Part shown: positions 49,510 to 63,277 of the stretch, in pieces
Layout: each line of letters starts with the position of its first letter
Numbering within the stretch: position 1 is the first letter of the stretch
Assembly (NCBI RefSeq): GCF_037176765.1
Contig: NC_090023.1
Location: 46,951,366 to 47,015,365 of the forward strand
Length of the DNA stretch: 64,000 nt
Origin: Anolis sagrei
Lineage: Eukaryota; Chordata; Lepidosauria; Squamata; Anolidae
Direction of reading: 5' to 3'
Translations under genes and position numbers: made by a program
The notes under the pieces: generated by a model
Told to the model about the DNA's origin: nothing
What the model saw: the letters and a program-made list of their open reading frames with translations, nothing else
The model's database searches: none

Positions 49510-50533
49510 GTTTAAACTATACCACCCATCACATGTTATAACTCCTGATTTGCCGTGCTTTATCAGAACTCAGATAGAAAGGATATTCTGAACCCTTTGC
49601 CAGCCTTTTATCATTTTAACTTCCTGTTGTCTTCACTTACGTCTCTGGCATGAATCTTTCCAAGAATGTTCCACTGATGCAAGAGTAACAATTCTTGCTC
49701 TTTTTGCACAGAGTTCAGTGAACTCTTTTGTCTTTTCTTAATAGAAGTTATACAACCTAAAACAGTGGGGGTCTGTTATTCTTGTGCCTGGTGCCATCAC
49801 ACACAGGGCAAGTACTTTCATCTTCTCAAACTCACTGGCAGGTTTTCAAGAATAGAATATACTTTTTTTAACGTAGTATCTTAGAGGTGTCTTTATTGGT
49901 AAGTGATTTCAGTTTTGGTGGCCCACACACAGAGGCTTGCGATAGTTCATACCAACAGCCAGGCACTTTGGAATATGTTTGACTGTTCTTCAAAGCAGCT
50001 ACATAGCTTTATGAAATACAGTATCCTACTGCTTTAACAACAGCTATTTCAAGTTTCTGTTATTTTTGAGTGGCAAGAAAAGTAAGTGAATCCTCAGAGC
50101 TACACAACCCAGTGCTCCTGAATAAGAACAGCAAGCCAATAAAAGGCTTCCTATCAGTCCACAGGATGAAGACTGAAGAAACATTTTCAGATGGAAGCAG
50201 ACCTGTGCTTTTCTATTTTTTGTTTCTGTTTTTTGTGTGTATGCCTTCAAATCAACACTATTTTGTGGTTATTCTATTATAGAGTTTTCTTGGCAAGACT
50301 TGTCAATGCTTTTACCTTAGGCTGAAAGAGTGTGACTTACCCACGGTCTCTGGGGCCCACACGGATTACTATAGGTGCTCAAGCCAAAGCTAAAGCATCT
50401 GCAAGTGTACATCTAGGTATTTTTAATGTTTATGATTCCTAAGGGGAAGCTGCAACTTATTTAAAATTCATATATCTTCCGGGAAAAAAGTAAGAAATAT
50501 TAAAAATTAACTAGGTATTTTTAATTACAAAAA

Positions 50534-51120
50534 TGTGAGTCAAGCACTGAAAGGGTTAATTGAATGCAATGACTCGGCAAATGCTGCAGTTCTAAATAAA
50601 GTGTGCCTATAGCGTAGTAGCAATCAGTCTGAGGTAAACCTCAGTGGGAGAAGGGTCTCAGTCTGCAAATAGGCCTCACAGTGTGAGATACGCCTTAGTC
50701 TGTGAGAAGGCATGGTGTGAGAAGCTCTGGTGAGAGAAGCTCTGGTGAGAAGCTCCAGGTTGAAGGCCTTCTGTGTAAAGCTGTGTGTAAAGCTCCTTTG
50801 TAAGTTTGATGTGAGAGAAAGCTCTACAAAGCTAGAAGCTGTTTATCTGCACAAGAAAGAAGCCCAGCATGGAAGCAACGAAGGAAGTATAGAGAATTTT
50901 ATTTGTCTTATAAAAACCTTGTTCTTGTAAATGGTATGACCATATTATTTTACGACAAAGAAGTCTCTTATGGAAAAGATAACATTGGCCTGCATGTTTT
51001 TGTTCGTTTTATCACTTTGGCCTGCTGGTGCTGGGTCACGCTGCTGCTGCTGCTAAGTTACTCTGCTATATATTTATGAGGAGGGTTTTTGTTAATAAGC
51101 CCACTCGTCCAACAAAAAAC
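50534..51120 (+). repeat. Unclassified repeat, possible old solo LTR (fossil)
   Basis: tgtgagtcaagcactgaaag to aacaaaaaacaca, with gagaagctctggtgagagaa reiterations and G-rich codon-free sequence. The TG...CA outline is only suggestive; no target duplication was found. Confidence 0.25.
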
Positions 51121-51349
51121 ACATTCATTCTTTTTTGATCTATAAAAAGAGTTGTCTAGATAGTCTATAAAAGTTTAGGGCGGCAAAAACAGATTTTGGG
51201 TCTAATACATCCCCAGAACCACATATTTCTTATTGTGTGGTGCATTGGATCGAATTCTTCAGTCGGGATAACCTGAGGTTTCTGGGCAGTTTTTTAAAAA
51301 GGTAACTCTCAGGGTGGTTGCACTGGCACAGAGGTGACTAAAGCAGTCA

Positions 51350-51375
51350 GGGGCCGGGGGGGGGGGGGGGGGGAG
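51350..51375 (+). repeat. Poly-G tract
   Basis: A run of about 20 G with single interruptions. Other homopolymer C/G runs lie at 9295-9305, 14130-14143, 35190-35203, 45978-45992 and 53594-53605. Confidence 0.8.
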
Positions 51376-52258
51376 GACGGACTTGAAATCCTGGTGAACT
51401 GCTACAGAATGAAAAGGCTAGTCAGCTCTTGTAGGGCACCAGTGCAACACACTGGAAACCTGCCTTTTCAACCTTCTTGATGATTCTATGATAAAGCAAA
51501 CCTCCCAGCATCAACCCAAAGTCAATCTGTCACCTGTGTTTTTCAGGTTATACATTTTTTTTAAGTGCTCAGTTGTTTTAAGAGGGGAAGAGTGGTTTCA
51601 CAGAGAGAAAACCTCATGCCAGTTAGAGCAGTTTCTAAAGCCATTTCCATCAGTGAGCTGTCAACATCCTTGTTGTATAGTTTCCTGTCCCCCCTCTGAG
51701 AGTCTGATTAAGTTCTTGGAGTTCATCCGCGCCTGCTTTACTCCATGCTGGGCACCTGCATGAAGCTGAAGCCGGGAGTTATTTTCCTGCCTGGTGAAAA
51801 ATAAGCAAAGCCTGTCACATCAGCTTTTTCATGCAGAAACGATTCAGCAAATTGCCTTGCCTTGCTCAGAAAGCACAGCTCATTCGTGATCTTTCGTTAA
51901 ACAAAGTGTCACTCAAGCAGTTACCCCCCTCCACACATCCCTCAAAGATGATCAAGACTGTTGTAAAACAAAATGAACAGGCTAAAATGTGTATTTTTGA
52001 CATATTGTCTTATGGTGTCGATATCTTTGATTGCCCCCTTCCCAGCCTCATTTGTGAGCTTTACATCCATTCTGGAGTCCATAATGAGATGGGAGGTTTT
52101 TGCTGCTCTCCGCTTTCACTATAGTTTGTAGGATTATTGGAGGATCATGAATGTATATTGAGAAATTTTGAAGTTAGGAATTCATAATGATAGTATATTT
52201 TTAAAAATATTCTCAAATATATATAGCCATCAGCTGTTTACAAGTTTTGATCTTTACT

Positions 52259-52592
52259 AAGGGCCTCCATTGGTGCAGCGGGTTAAACCACTGAGCTATT
52301 GAACTTGCTAACCAAAAGGACAGCAGTTCGAATCCAGAGAACCAAGTGAGCTTCTCCTGGTAGCCCCAGCTTCTGCCAACCTAGCAGTTTGAAAACATGC
52401 AAATATGAGTAGATCAATAGGTACTGCTCCAACAGAAATGTAACAGCGCTTCATGCAGTTATGCCGGCCACATGACTTTGGAGGCGTCTACGGACAACAC
52501 CGGATCTTTGGCTTAGAAATGGAGATGAGTACCACCCCCTAGAGTTGGACATGACTAGACTTAATATCAAAGGGAAAGCTTTACCTTCAATG
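52259..52592 (+). mobile_element. Sauria-type SINE
   Basis: Head gggcctccattggtgcagcg, body catgcaaatatgagtagatc and ggcttagaaatggagatgag, tail gggaaagctttaccttc. Complete but diverged. Confidence 0.8.
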
Positions 52593-54244
52593 GCAGGTCT
52601 TTTGTAATAGTCCTGATGAATCCAAATAAGACCACTTTTTTCAGGTTTTCTTGAACTTACAGTCACTTCTATGCTAAAACTGAGACGAGGTCTCCTAGTA
52701 CTGCAGCGCAAACAGGATCCCATCTAGCATGACTGAGCAATCCAGTTTAGATGGGGTAGGTTGCACATTGTTATACATATAGCTGTCTTTTTTTCTTTTT
52801 CTTTTTTGGTAAAACTGCAATGGCATAAATAGTCCTCACAAAAAGAAGCATGTAGTCAGCTTTAGAATACTGGTTAATACTAAAAAGCCCTGAGCTGACC
52901 ATGTTTCTCATTTATGATTTCCAAACTGGGGTTGAACGAGTTTCTCTATGAGGCAATACACTATTTTTGTTCTTACTGTCATGTATCTTCATGCTGATTC
53001 TGACTTTTGGCAACCTTATCCTAGGGCTCACTTAGCAGGGTGTATTCAAAGGAGGTTTGCTACTGCTTTTCTTTCAAGGCAGAGTGAATGTATCTGGCCT
53101 GAAAGTTTTCGTGCCTGAGTGAGGAATGCAACTGTAACCTCCCAAAATCTGAATCCATTCGTCAAATCATTATACCATACTGACTCTCTTGAGACAATAG
53201 CTTTACCATCAAATAACTTGTTGATGTACAGTAGGAGGATTTTTTAAAAATCTAATTTCCTTTCACAGCAAGAACCAACAAGGCAACTCTTTCTTTTCTA
53301 AAAATAATGCCTTCTCAGTCGGAAACTATTTCTCCAATTATTCAGAGATAAGATCTATTGAAGGATGTATGACATACAGTCGAGAGTCAATCTGTGAGAT
53401 ATTAGTCATATTTGCCACTTTTTGGTACTGTTCCTTTATCTGGGCAGAGGTCACAGGGGGGCACTAGACAGAAGATAGTCCATTTTACAGGGGAGAGTTG
53501 AAAGAATAAAACCATTTCCCCCGTTTTCACTGGTAATTCCCCTTACCCATATCCTATTTCATAAATGAGGTTTGCTTCTACAATGGGGACATGGGGGGGG
53601 GGGGGAGTAACAGGGTGGTTTTACTCCTTCAACCCACCCTCCACCCCTGTAAAATGGACTGTCCTTCTCTCTCTATCACTCGACTTGTGGCTTCCGCCCA
53701 AATAGTGTAACAGTACCCACTTTTCTTTAGAGAAATAAATAGAAAAACCATTGGACTTTACTCTGGAACAGGTTAAGGTCCCAAGCCTATTTTCAGTTGG
53801 AGCAACATCTCCCATGCAGATATTTTAGACAGTTATATAACATACCTAGAATAAGTCATCCACAATTCAGGATCATTTATCATCAGTGTACAGATGACAC
53901 TTTTGGCTGCCCTTATACATATAATATGGTAAAAATGCTGCATTTGGGTGAGAAAATTGAAACTTGATCTCACCAAGACTTACTGGGTATGGTAATGCAT
54001 TGGATGTGGTGTTCTCTTTGATGATAAAACCATTAGCTTAGAATATGGGAGATAAGTTACTAATTTGGAGAAGTACATGGGACTCAAGAAGTTGGAAAAT
54101 GTTCAGATCTTTTCCAGGCTTTCTTGAAACTACACTATGGCTAACCTATCATATTGCCTTCAGGTTTATTTCAAAGCACAATTCTAAGTCTTAGGGTTGA
54201 TGATCTTCAAAAATCTATGTGTCTTAAGTCTTGAGTATCTAAAG

Positions 54245-54378
54245 CAGTGGTTCTCAACCTGTGGGCCCCCAGATGTTTTGGCCTTCAACTCCCAAAAATC
54301 CTAACAGCTGGTAAACTGGTCGGGATTTCTGGGGGTTGTAGCCAAAACACCTGGGCACCCACAGGTTGAGAACCACTG
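54245..54378. mobile_element. Palindromic hAT-like MITE with target duplication
   Basis: cagtggttctcaacctgtgg pairs with ccacaggttgagaaccactg. Flanks atctaaag and atcttaag match 7 of 8. Confidence 0.75.
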
Positions 54379-54382
54379 ATCT

Positions 54383-56030
54383 TAAGGAACACTTGTCACA
54401 ATAACCTGACATTGTTTGGAGGCCAACATAAGAAGCTCTTATCCATATACCTTAATCATCATTGCAGGGAAAGAGGATCAACAGAAGGGTGTTGCAACGT
54501 AAGGGAGTAGTAACAGAGAGAAAGATGAAGGTATTTGGCCCCAAATAAGAATTTTAACTCACAATGAAAATTTCCTTCAATGCCCACATTTCTAACATTG
54601 AACATTGCTCAGACCTAGAACACTAGCCTTTACTGTGTTCACATTCCCTTCATATCCTTTCCTGCCCCTGTTGTTTGGATGCTCAAATTGCATTTCTAAA
54701 TGGTCAGCTGAAGTTATTGCCATACAATTGGCCCTTCATTTTTGCAACTGACTTTTTCAGAGTTGATTATTTGCAGATTTGATTAAAATGCTCTCTTTAG
54801 CAATCTCTAGGTCCCCCAGTGTAACCCTATGGTCACCTGCCCGAAGTCGAGCATAGAGTCAGGCTAAAGGATTTAGAGATTCCTAGAGAGGTGTTCTGTC
54901 ACATTAAAAAGTATTAATAACTTTTTAAAAAAATCAGATTTCCACTTTTTATGGGGGTTCTGTGCCCCTAGCCCCAATGAATGGGGAGAGCTAGCTATAC
55001 TAGAAATGTAAGGCCAGAAGGGAAATTTCATGGGAGACAGAATTCTTTTTCATTCCACCTCCCCCTTAACTACACCCTTGTTTGACACAATACTTAGCTA
55101 CGCATGTTTTCAACCACTTGGGGAAAATTTCAGACTCTCAAACTTCTACTGGCCTAACACAGTCCCTCTTCAGAATTGTGGTGCTAGGTCAAAGCTAGAA
55201 CCCACATTGGAAACTTATGTTATGCTTTTTAAAACGAAGAGGAATGATGCTTTTCTGTATTGAGGTCTTTTATTTTCTTAGTAGTAGTATCCTGCTTTTC
55301 CTCCAAAGAGCCCAAACTGTTACCATAACAATAAAGAGATAAGTGAGGCTGAGCTATTTGATTGGTCCATTTGTGGAAGTCTGCTCAGATCTGGACTTGT
55401 GTTTTAAGGCTCTGAATGGTCTGTAGATGGCACTGTAGCTTTGCCCAATTCCAAGACAGAAGGAACAATGTCATTTTTTAAAATGTTTCTCTTCCCTTGC
55501 TGAGAAAAACCGTTAAGCAAAAGTCTCTGACTCCTTATATACAATTGTTACATATTGGGCAAATGCTGCAGTCATTTTTAAAAAATATATTTTATGAATA
55601 TACATATTTTGCCACGATCCTTATATAGGCTTCATGGGTCATTTGTGAGTGGTGCATGACTGATGAATAATGGAGTAATTGTCAATGTGTAAATAAACAG
55701 GCAATTCCATTCAAAGAACTATGCAAAGAAAAGTGATTAATATTTATTTTTGCCCACTGAAATCTAAATAGCCACCATTGGTTGAGCGATGGGTTTTATG
55801 GCCACACACTTCATGCACGATATTGGCAAGGCTGCCTTCTTCTGCTGAGTACAAGGGGAAATGACGTCCTTTGAATTTCAGAGTCTTTCTTAATATCATG
55901 TCCCATATTTATAAGGCTATCTGTCTGCACAGCATATTCTGATCTGCCTGGAGTCACTTTGCAGTCCCAGGTGCTAATATTCAGAAAGGTATCATCATTC
56001 TTCAAAAACAGGTTTCCAAGTACAATTCAG
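54383..56030. other. No gene or repeat recognised
   Basis: AT-rich intergenic DNA. Open frames here (for example 55030-55263) lack any recognisable protein feature. Confidence 0.4.
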
Positions 56031-56035
56031 ACTAC

Positions 56036-56235
56036 ATAATTATAACACTATTATTCCACTTTAATTGTCATGGTTCCATCCAGGGTTTTTTTTAGTTTAT
56101 TCAGGCATTGGAGCACTCTGGCTGGAAATTCATGATGCCACTCCTGAAACTACCAATCCTAAGATTCCACAGGATATAATGTCAGTTAAAGTGGGATAAC
56201 AGTGCTATAATTGTGTAGTGTGAATTCACCGCAGG
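56036..56235. mobile_element. Palindromic MITE (gtcatggttccat family)
   Basis: ataattataacactattatt at the left and agtgctataattgtgtagtg at the right are inverted, around a core with catggttccatccagg and aagattccacaggat. Confidence 0.55.
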
Positions 56236-56488
56236 CTTCCTTTAGGCAAAAGCACAGAGAGACTGTTTGAAAGATTGGGGTGATGTTAGTATTGCACACC
56301 TCCAATGTCAAGCCACTGCTAATGACAACACTCCCCTGGCTACAATGTAGAAAAAGCTACCCTTTTGCACCATGACTACTCCAGCCAGCAAGGCCAATGA
56401 GATTCTGGGATCTTATTAAAAAAATAATTTCCCTTAGCTTTACTGACAGTATGGAGAAGGAACCAAATGGACCAAGCACACAGCCAAT

Positions 56489-56776
56489 ACAGATCTGAGT
56501 AGTAAAATCAGCTCCCAACATAGAGCCACAACTGGTGCATCCCTGTTTCACACAGACAGTACAGATCTAAGGAGTAGTAAAATCAGCTTCCAACATAGAG
56601 CCACAACCGGTGCATCCCTGTCTCACACAGACAGTACAGATCTAAGGAGTAGTAAAATCAGCTCCCAACATAGAGCCACAACTGGTGCATCCCTGTCTCA
56701 CACAGACAGTACAGATCTAAGGAGTAGTAAAATCAGCTCCCAACATAGAGCCACAACCGATGCATCCCTGTCTCCC
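56489..56776 (+). repeat. 75-bp tandem repeat, about 3.8 copies
   Basis: Unit includes cagatctaaggagtagtaaa, atcagctcccaacatagagc and ggtgcatccctgtctcacac; copies differ by one to three bases. No neighbouring gene uses it. Confidence 0.9.
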
Positions 56777-57029
56777 ATCACCACTGAACCCACACCTATA
56801 CTACATTTTCCTCAGCTGGTCTGTTTCCACAAGGAACACACACGCCTCGCTGCTTGCTCTCAAGTTTAGGTAACTTATATCATCAGAACGATTAAGCAAA
56901 GTGATTTCCTAAAAAAAGAAGATGCTGGGAGGAGAAGCCAGAATTGTAATATTGTAAATTGACTGTTACAATAACTGTAAATTGTAAATTGACTGTTACA
57001 ATAATTTCAGACAGATTTTTACAGATGGA

Positions 57030-57232
57030 GGTGTTCAAGATCTAGTCAGTGGGTGCTGTGGTTTTTAACTTTGAATATGTTTGGATGGATTTTAACTATG
57101 AATTTTTTAGTGTTTATTTTTAATTCTGTTTTAATGGTTGCATATTTATATATGTTAAATAGTATACTAATATTTTTACGTCAAACTGCTTTGAGTTCCC
57201 TTTGGGAACAACAACAACAACAACAACAACAA
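57030..57232 (+). mobile_element. LINE-like 3' tail with (CAA)n
   Basis: T-rich UTR ending actgctttgagttccctttg then gggaacaacaacaacaacaa. Resembles a diverged LINE end. Confidence 0.4.
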
Positions 57233-57794
57233 TTCAAAAGCAGCATGTTCTTGAGATGAGACAAAAGGTTGATGTGATGAAGTCCTTAGATAGCTGTTCT
57301 GAGGCAAGATTCACCCGTAATAAGATTCAGTCCAGTTGGCTCCTGTACTTGGAAGAGTCGGATGCTATGCTGTCCTTATCTCTGTCAGCAAAATGTTTTG
57401 AGCTGATATTGGCTGGCTGAGAGATTACTTTAAGACTCTACATTTGTAACTCATGTGTGTTTCCCCATTTTCCTTCTTTTCTTTCTTTTTTAAATTGTAT
57501 ATTAAAATTCATTGAAAAATCTCAATTCTTGAAGGGGATAAAATCTCAGGACAGTCCTGGATGAATAATAATAATAATAAAATCTCATATTGGAACAGTT
57601 GTCAGGTTGGAGCCATCGTATAGTCAAGCAATCTCTGACATCTTCCTTGTCCCCTTTGTTGCTGTTCACATCCAGGAAATGCATGGCTATCACTTTTTAG
57701 CATAATTTATGACATTGTGAGATAATAAAAATGGTGGCAGCCTCCAACTTCCATTCAGGGAGTTGATCTGTTCCACAGGCCACAAGGGCCCATA

Positions 57795-57998
57795 ATTTTG
57801 CAAAATTATAGTGCTATTATTCTACTTTACCTGCCATGGTTCTTTCCCATGGTATTATAAAGACTGTAAGTTTGGTGAGTCACTGGAGCATTCTAGCGGA
57901 GAATTCTCCCTAAAACTGAAAATCCCAAGATTCCATAGAAAAGAACTATGACAGCGAAAGTGGTATAATAGCTCTATAATGCTGTAGTGTGAATAAGA
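57795..57998. mobile_element. Palindromic MITE (gccatggttcttt family)
   Basis: attatagtgctattattcta and tagctctataatgctgtagt inverted around ccatggtattataaagac; sister of 56036-56235. Confidence 0.55.
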
Positions 57999-58171
57999 CT
58001 TGAAAAATGAACCTGTAAGGCTGTTGTTCATCAGTGGCAACAAGTCTTCAAACCTATCTGCACAAAGGTTCAGCAACATAGATAGTGCCTTTTGAATTTG
58101 TACTGAGCTCAAAGATTCTCCACCCCATTGGCACAGGAACCATGGACAGCACTCCCCACGAGTAGATTATG

Positions 58172-58525
58172 CAGTCTGTCAACCTTCCTAATGCCACGAC
58201 CCCTTAATACAGTTCCTCATGTTGTGGTGACCTGCAACCATAACATTATTTTGTTATTTTGTATCATAACTGTAATTTTGCTACTGTTACAAATTGTAAT
58301 GTAAATATCTGATATGCAGGATGTATTTTCATTCACTGGACCAAACTTGGTATGAATATTCAATATGCCCAAATGTGGACACTGGTGGAGTTTGGGGGAA
58401 AATAGACCTTGGCATTTGGGAGTTGTAGTTGCTTGGATTTATAGTTCATCTACAATAAAGGAGCATTCTGAACCCCGCCAACAATGGAATTGGGCCAAAC
58501 TTGGCACAGAAAACCCTCAGATTTA
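58172..58525 (+). mobile_element. SPIN-like hAT element, truncated
   Basis: tgtcaaccttcctaatgcca, acagttcctcatgttgtggt and tatctgatatgcaggatgta match the left part of the 48775-49509 element in reverse. The right part is missing. Confidence 0.75.
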
Positions 58526-59264
58526 CACAATCTCTCTGTATTTCAATTTCTTTCTCTGCATACCTTATTTTGAATATATTTTTACTATTGCAAGCAATAC
58601 TTAAAAAGAATTCCATTTATAAAAACATAGCAGTAAAACAAAAAGCCGAGCAAATAATTACAATAAGAAACAGCAATACAGCTAAGATCAAAACCATTGT
58701 GTTTTTTAAAACCAAGCATAAAACACATAGAGCATTATTTATGAGCATCCTATTGACTGACTCAAAGATATTGTGGCTGCACAGTGCAATGGAAGCTGTT
58801 CACCAGATTGTGTGCTTTTCCCAGAGATTCGATTCTCTTTGATTTATTTTTCATATATTATAAAGATTGCAGCATTTGCAGTACCTTCTTTAACCAACTA
58901 TTACAGACTTCCAGGCTTTCTGGAAATCTAATAGGAATGACAATCAATAAATTAAGGGAAACATAAATCACAACTGAGATATTAAAAGGACTGACAAAAC
59001 TTTATGAGTTTTAAATAAGTGATTGGCCTTATTTATAATTAAGTACTGTATATTATAAAACTTTCTGTTTAAAGCTTTGTGCTAAATCTTTATGAGGAGT
59101 GTTAATATAACAAGCTAGAGGAAATAAATATTAGTTTGTTAATAATAAAAGGCTGCATTTCCTGTTTTGCTTTTTAAAACACACAATTATTTTAAATGAT
59201 GTTTAGTTCAGTAGAGCAGCAGACGGTCCGTGGTTGTTGATTGAGTTTTGAGTTTTCAATATCT

Positions 59265-60010
59265 CCTAGAATTTATTTATTTATTTAGAACATTTATACC
59301 CTGTCCTTCTTAACCTCTGAAAAGGGACTCAGGATGGTTTTCAACAGGCAGCCATTCAGTGCCGACACAAAATAAAACATATAATAAAATACAACCATAT
59401 ACATTAAAACAATTATAAATATACATTAAAACAGTTCACCAGATTAAAATCGTCATCCAAATCAGTCCATTGTGGTCAAATAATGTCTTATCTTCACCAG
59501 TAAATCGGTCTATTCTACAAACACTTGATCCCATAGCCATGATTTAAGTTGCTTCCAGAATGTCAGGAGGGCGGGGACAGATCTAACCTCATTAGGGAGG
59601 GAGTTCCACAGTCGAGGGGCCACCACAAAGAAGGCCCTGTCTTTTGTTCCCACTGAACGTGACTGCGATGGCAGTGGGACCGAAAGCAGGGCCTCCCCTG
59701 ATGATCCTTGGTGGTTCGTAGAGGGAGATACGTTTGGACAGGTGAACTGGGTCGGAACCGTTTAGGGCTTTATAGGTTAAACCAGCACTTTGAATTGTGC
59801 TCGGAAGCTAATAGGCAGCCAATGGAGCTGGCGTAACAAGGGAGTTGTATGCTACATGAACCCCGCTCCGCTGAGCAACCTGGCTGCCGAGCATTGGACT
59901 AGCTGGAGCTTCCGAGCAGTTTTCAGAGGCAACCCCACATAGATTACATTGCAGTAGTCTATTCAGGACATAACCAGAGCATGGACCACTGTGGCGAAGA
60001 AGGCTTAGGA
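59265..60010 (-). mobile_element. LINE (CR1/L2-type) 3' portion, minus
   Basis: Tail aatttatttatttatttaga with ccctgtccttcttaacctct, continuing into the reverse complement of an ORF2 end (gggagggagttccacagtcg, gaaggccctgtcttttgttc). Longest copy of this family here. Confidence 0.65.
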
Positions 60011-60069
60011 AATCTCTCTAGAATTGTGGAAAATATCTTTCAGTGTCACTAGTACTGGGCTACATGAAC

Positions 60070-60745
60070 TCATGAATCATAGAATACAATTGGAAGAGAC
60101 CACATCTAGTCCAACCCCCTGCCATGCAGGAAAAGCATAAACAAAGCACCCCAGACAGATGGCCATTCAGCCTCTGTTTAAAAGCCTCCAAAGAAGTAGC
60201 TTCCACCACACTCCAAGGCAGTGAGTTCCACTGCTGAACAGCTCTTAGGCAGTTCTTCCTAATGTTCAACTGAAATTGACTTTCAATTAATTTGAACCCA
60301 TTGCTTTGAGTCCTACTCTCCAGGGCAGCAGAAAACAGTCTGCTCCCTCTTTCTTATGACATCCTTTCAAATATTTATACATAGCTATCATGTCTCCTCT
60401 CAAGCTTCTCTTTTGCAAGCTAAACATACCCAAGTTCTTAGAGATGTTCCTCATAGTTTGAGGATCCCTGTTCTAGAGTATTAGCTATCCTTCCTGATTG
60501 GGTGTAATCTGCAAACTTGATAAGTACGCCATCTAAACCTTCATCCAAGTCATTAATAAAGATGTTGAACAGTACTGGAATCAGGACTGAACCCTGCACC
60601 ACCCCGCTAATCACTTATTTCCAGGAGGAACTATTTGTGAGCACCTTTTGGGTTCAGTCACTTAACCAATTACAAATCCACCTAACAGTAGTATTGTCTA
60701 GCCCCCAGTATATAGATAGCTCTTTCTCCAGTAAGCTTCATCCTT
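60070..60745 (-). mobile_element. CR1 LINE 3' portion, minus
   Basis: gaatcatagaatacaattgg, gccattcagcctctgtttaa, aaagcctccaaagaagtagc, then older CR1 body (ccaagtcattaataaagatg, ctgaaccctgcaccacc). Two fragments joined near 60440-60480. Confidence 0.75.
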
Positions 60746-60749
60746 ATTA

Positions 60750-62550
60750 CCCTAGAAATATCAATGCATATAAAACTGAGAACATGCAATAGATCATCCC
60801 ACTGGGACAAGAACATTTCAGGAGTCAGTGACTGCTAATTCTCTCCCTTGCACTTTGTGTGTCAATAGTGACCTTGCAGGTAACAAGCTAAATGCAGGTA
60901 ACAAGCTAATGTAGAAAATGTGTCTGTTAATTAAAAGAGGGGTGTAAGATATTAAAGTACCTTACCGTGCCAGCTTTTGACCAGTAATGGTGGACAAGGA
61001 CATTAATTTAGAAATGCCTCAGAGGGCATCTTTGCATTGCTTTACCTACAGAAGTCATTATAACTGTGCCATTGTATCCCATCTTTTTTTTTTTTTTTTG
61101 GCATCCACAGGCCCATGTCTTCTGTTTCATCTTTTTTTTTTTACTTTTCTTGAGAACATGAAACACCTAAATATTACGGGCTTGATTTTAAAGCTGCAGC
61201 TTTTGAGAGGTCGAGGTGATAACACCAAGCTTTTATTGTACTGTTCTAACATTGCAAGCTCAAGAAGCAACTTTATACCAAACCAGATACTTGTCCACCT
61301 TATTCATTATTTTCTAATTTGCATGTATTGGCAATGGCTCTCCAGAATTTCTGGAAGATGTATTTCCATACCTGGAATTCTAGATACTGAATCTGAAACA
61401 TTTTGCCTGCAAAGCCTATTCTTTGCTACTTGATTGGGCCAAGTAGCAAAGAATATTCTCACATCTCACTTAGAAGAATGTTGGGAATCCTGAGTGTCAA
61501 ATTCAAAAGTAAACAAATGGAACCAAATATTACTGTACAGTAATCCAAATGGTATGTAACCAATACATATAACACGATGGCTAGATCTGTAAATATTGCA
61601 AATCACATTTCTGGTTGTGGCACTATTGCAACTATTGGAAATGCCTCCTCTAAACCACTTTAGAAAACAGGGGTTTACACCACCAGAAGGAGTTCCAAGT
61701 CTTCTGGCTTCTGAGAGGGATTGTGAGTGGGTCAGATTGGGAGATGGTGCTATGGTGATGGAGTTCTGTCATCCTAGGCCACATCTACACTGTTAATGTA
61801 GTATCAAGTTATTTTTGAACTGCCATAGCTAGAGAGCAAACTCCCACGAAAGCAAGCAAAAGAAAGCCGTAATGCACATAAGTGCTCTGTGATTTGTGTT
61901 ATCACCATCCAGGCCTTAAAATGGCTTCAGGATTTCCTATGCAATCATCTGCACAGGGAGAACACTTCCTTTAATATTAGTTTGAAGCTGATTTAAGTAA
62001 TCAGTGCAGGTGTACACATGGCTATGTCTAATGATTCAAGACCATCCTTGTTTACTTTTCACATACAATAATTTCTGAAGTGTAAACATTCTTACCCACC
62101 TGGGATTCTCCTTGTCCTGATGACAGTCCTGACATGCAAGAAACTAAATTTTGACCATTTCCCTAATATTTCCTAATGTTTTCCTATCCCCTGTGGTGTG
62201 CTACTGATGATAAGCAACCCATCACACTATGCCAAGTAAACATGTTTTTTCCAAATCCTGTTTCCTGTTTCTAAACAGTAAAAATACAAGGAGAATTGGA
62301 CTGACTCCCAACACTCTTTTTCAGACTTCAACTTAATCAAAGCAAATCAGCAACACTGATGAAATCATGCTCACACTGAGACATCATCAGGAATGTATAT
62401 CTGTAATGCTCCCACGAGGACACATATAGCTACCTAATTAAGGCTTATTTTTAAGCAATCAAACAAATATGTTGCTAATCACAGCTAGCTGCCAATTAAT
62501 CCCAAAATATATAATGTTTAAAATGCATTATAGACTACAGTACAAGAAAG
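60750..62550. other. No gene or repeat recognised
   Basis: Intergenic DNA with T-runs near 61085 and 61130. A 148-codon open frame at 60987-61433 has low-complexity hydrophobic composition and no recognisable family. Confidence 0.4.
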
Positions 62551-62746
62551 GGACTGTTATTATTATTATTATTATTATTATTATGTTTATGTTTATTTAT
62601 ATCCTGCTTTTTCTCTCCATAGAGACTCGAAGCAGCTCATAATAAAAAGCATTACAATACAACATAAAATATACAAATATACAAATATTTGTATATTTGT
62701 ATTGTAAAGTTGTAGTGTAATGTATTGTATTCAAAAATTATCTGAA

Positions 62747-62912
62747 GCCCCCTGGAGCGCAATGGGTTAAGCCACTGAGCTGCTGAACTTGCTAACCGAA
62801 AGGCCTACAGACAATGCGGGCTCTTCGGCTTAGAAATGGAGATGAACAGCAACCCCTAGAGTTGGACACGACTAAACTTAATGTCAGGGAAAAACCTTTA
62901 CCTTTACCTTAC
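62747..62912 (+). mobile_element. Sauria-type SINE, internally deleted
   Basis: Head gagcgcaatgggttaagcca joined directly to the 3' body cctacagacaatgcgggctc and tail cctttacctttacc; about half of the consensus is missing. Confidence 0.8.
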
Positions 62913-63277
62913 AATTATTAAAACAGCATTAAACCTCATTAATATTAAAAACAATTCAGGTTTAAACCATAAAAGCATATAAAATCACAGCAGCCTCTGA
63001 TGATCTTAGCAACCTTCATCTTAAATGCCTGCTTGAATAAAAAGTTTAAGCTGCTGTCAGAAGGACAGCAGGTAGCGGGCCATTCTGACTTCCCTGGGCA
63101 GAGAGTTCCAGAATCAAGGGGCAACCACTGAGAAGGACTGCTCCCTCATTCCCACCAACTGAGCTTGATATGGAAATTGGACCGAGAGAAGGGCCTCTCC
63201 TGAAGATCTCAGGGCCTGGGCAGGTTTGTACAATGGGATGTGGTCAGCCAAATAGCCTGGACCTGATCCATCTAGGG

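Noticed and set aside
51488-52124. Two open frames of about 91 and 97 codons
   Set aside because: No similarity recognised and no exon-like boundaries; could be chance.
56489-56776. Regular repeats considered as a CRISPR array
   Set aside because: Units are contiguous 75-bp tandem copies without unique spacers, in a vertebrate genome.
60987-61433. 148-codon open frame
   Set aside because: No recognisable family, contains T-run-coded phenylalanine stretches, no splice or promoter support.
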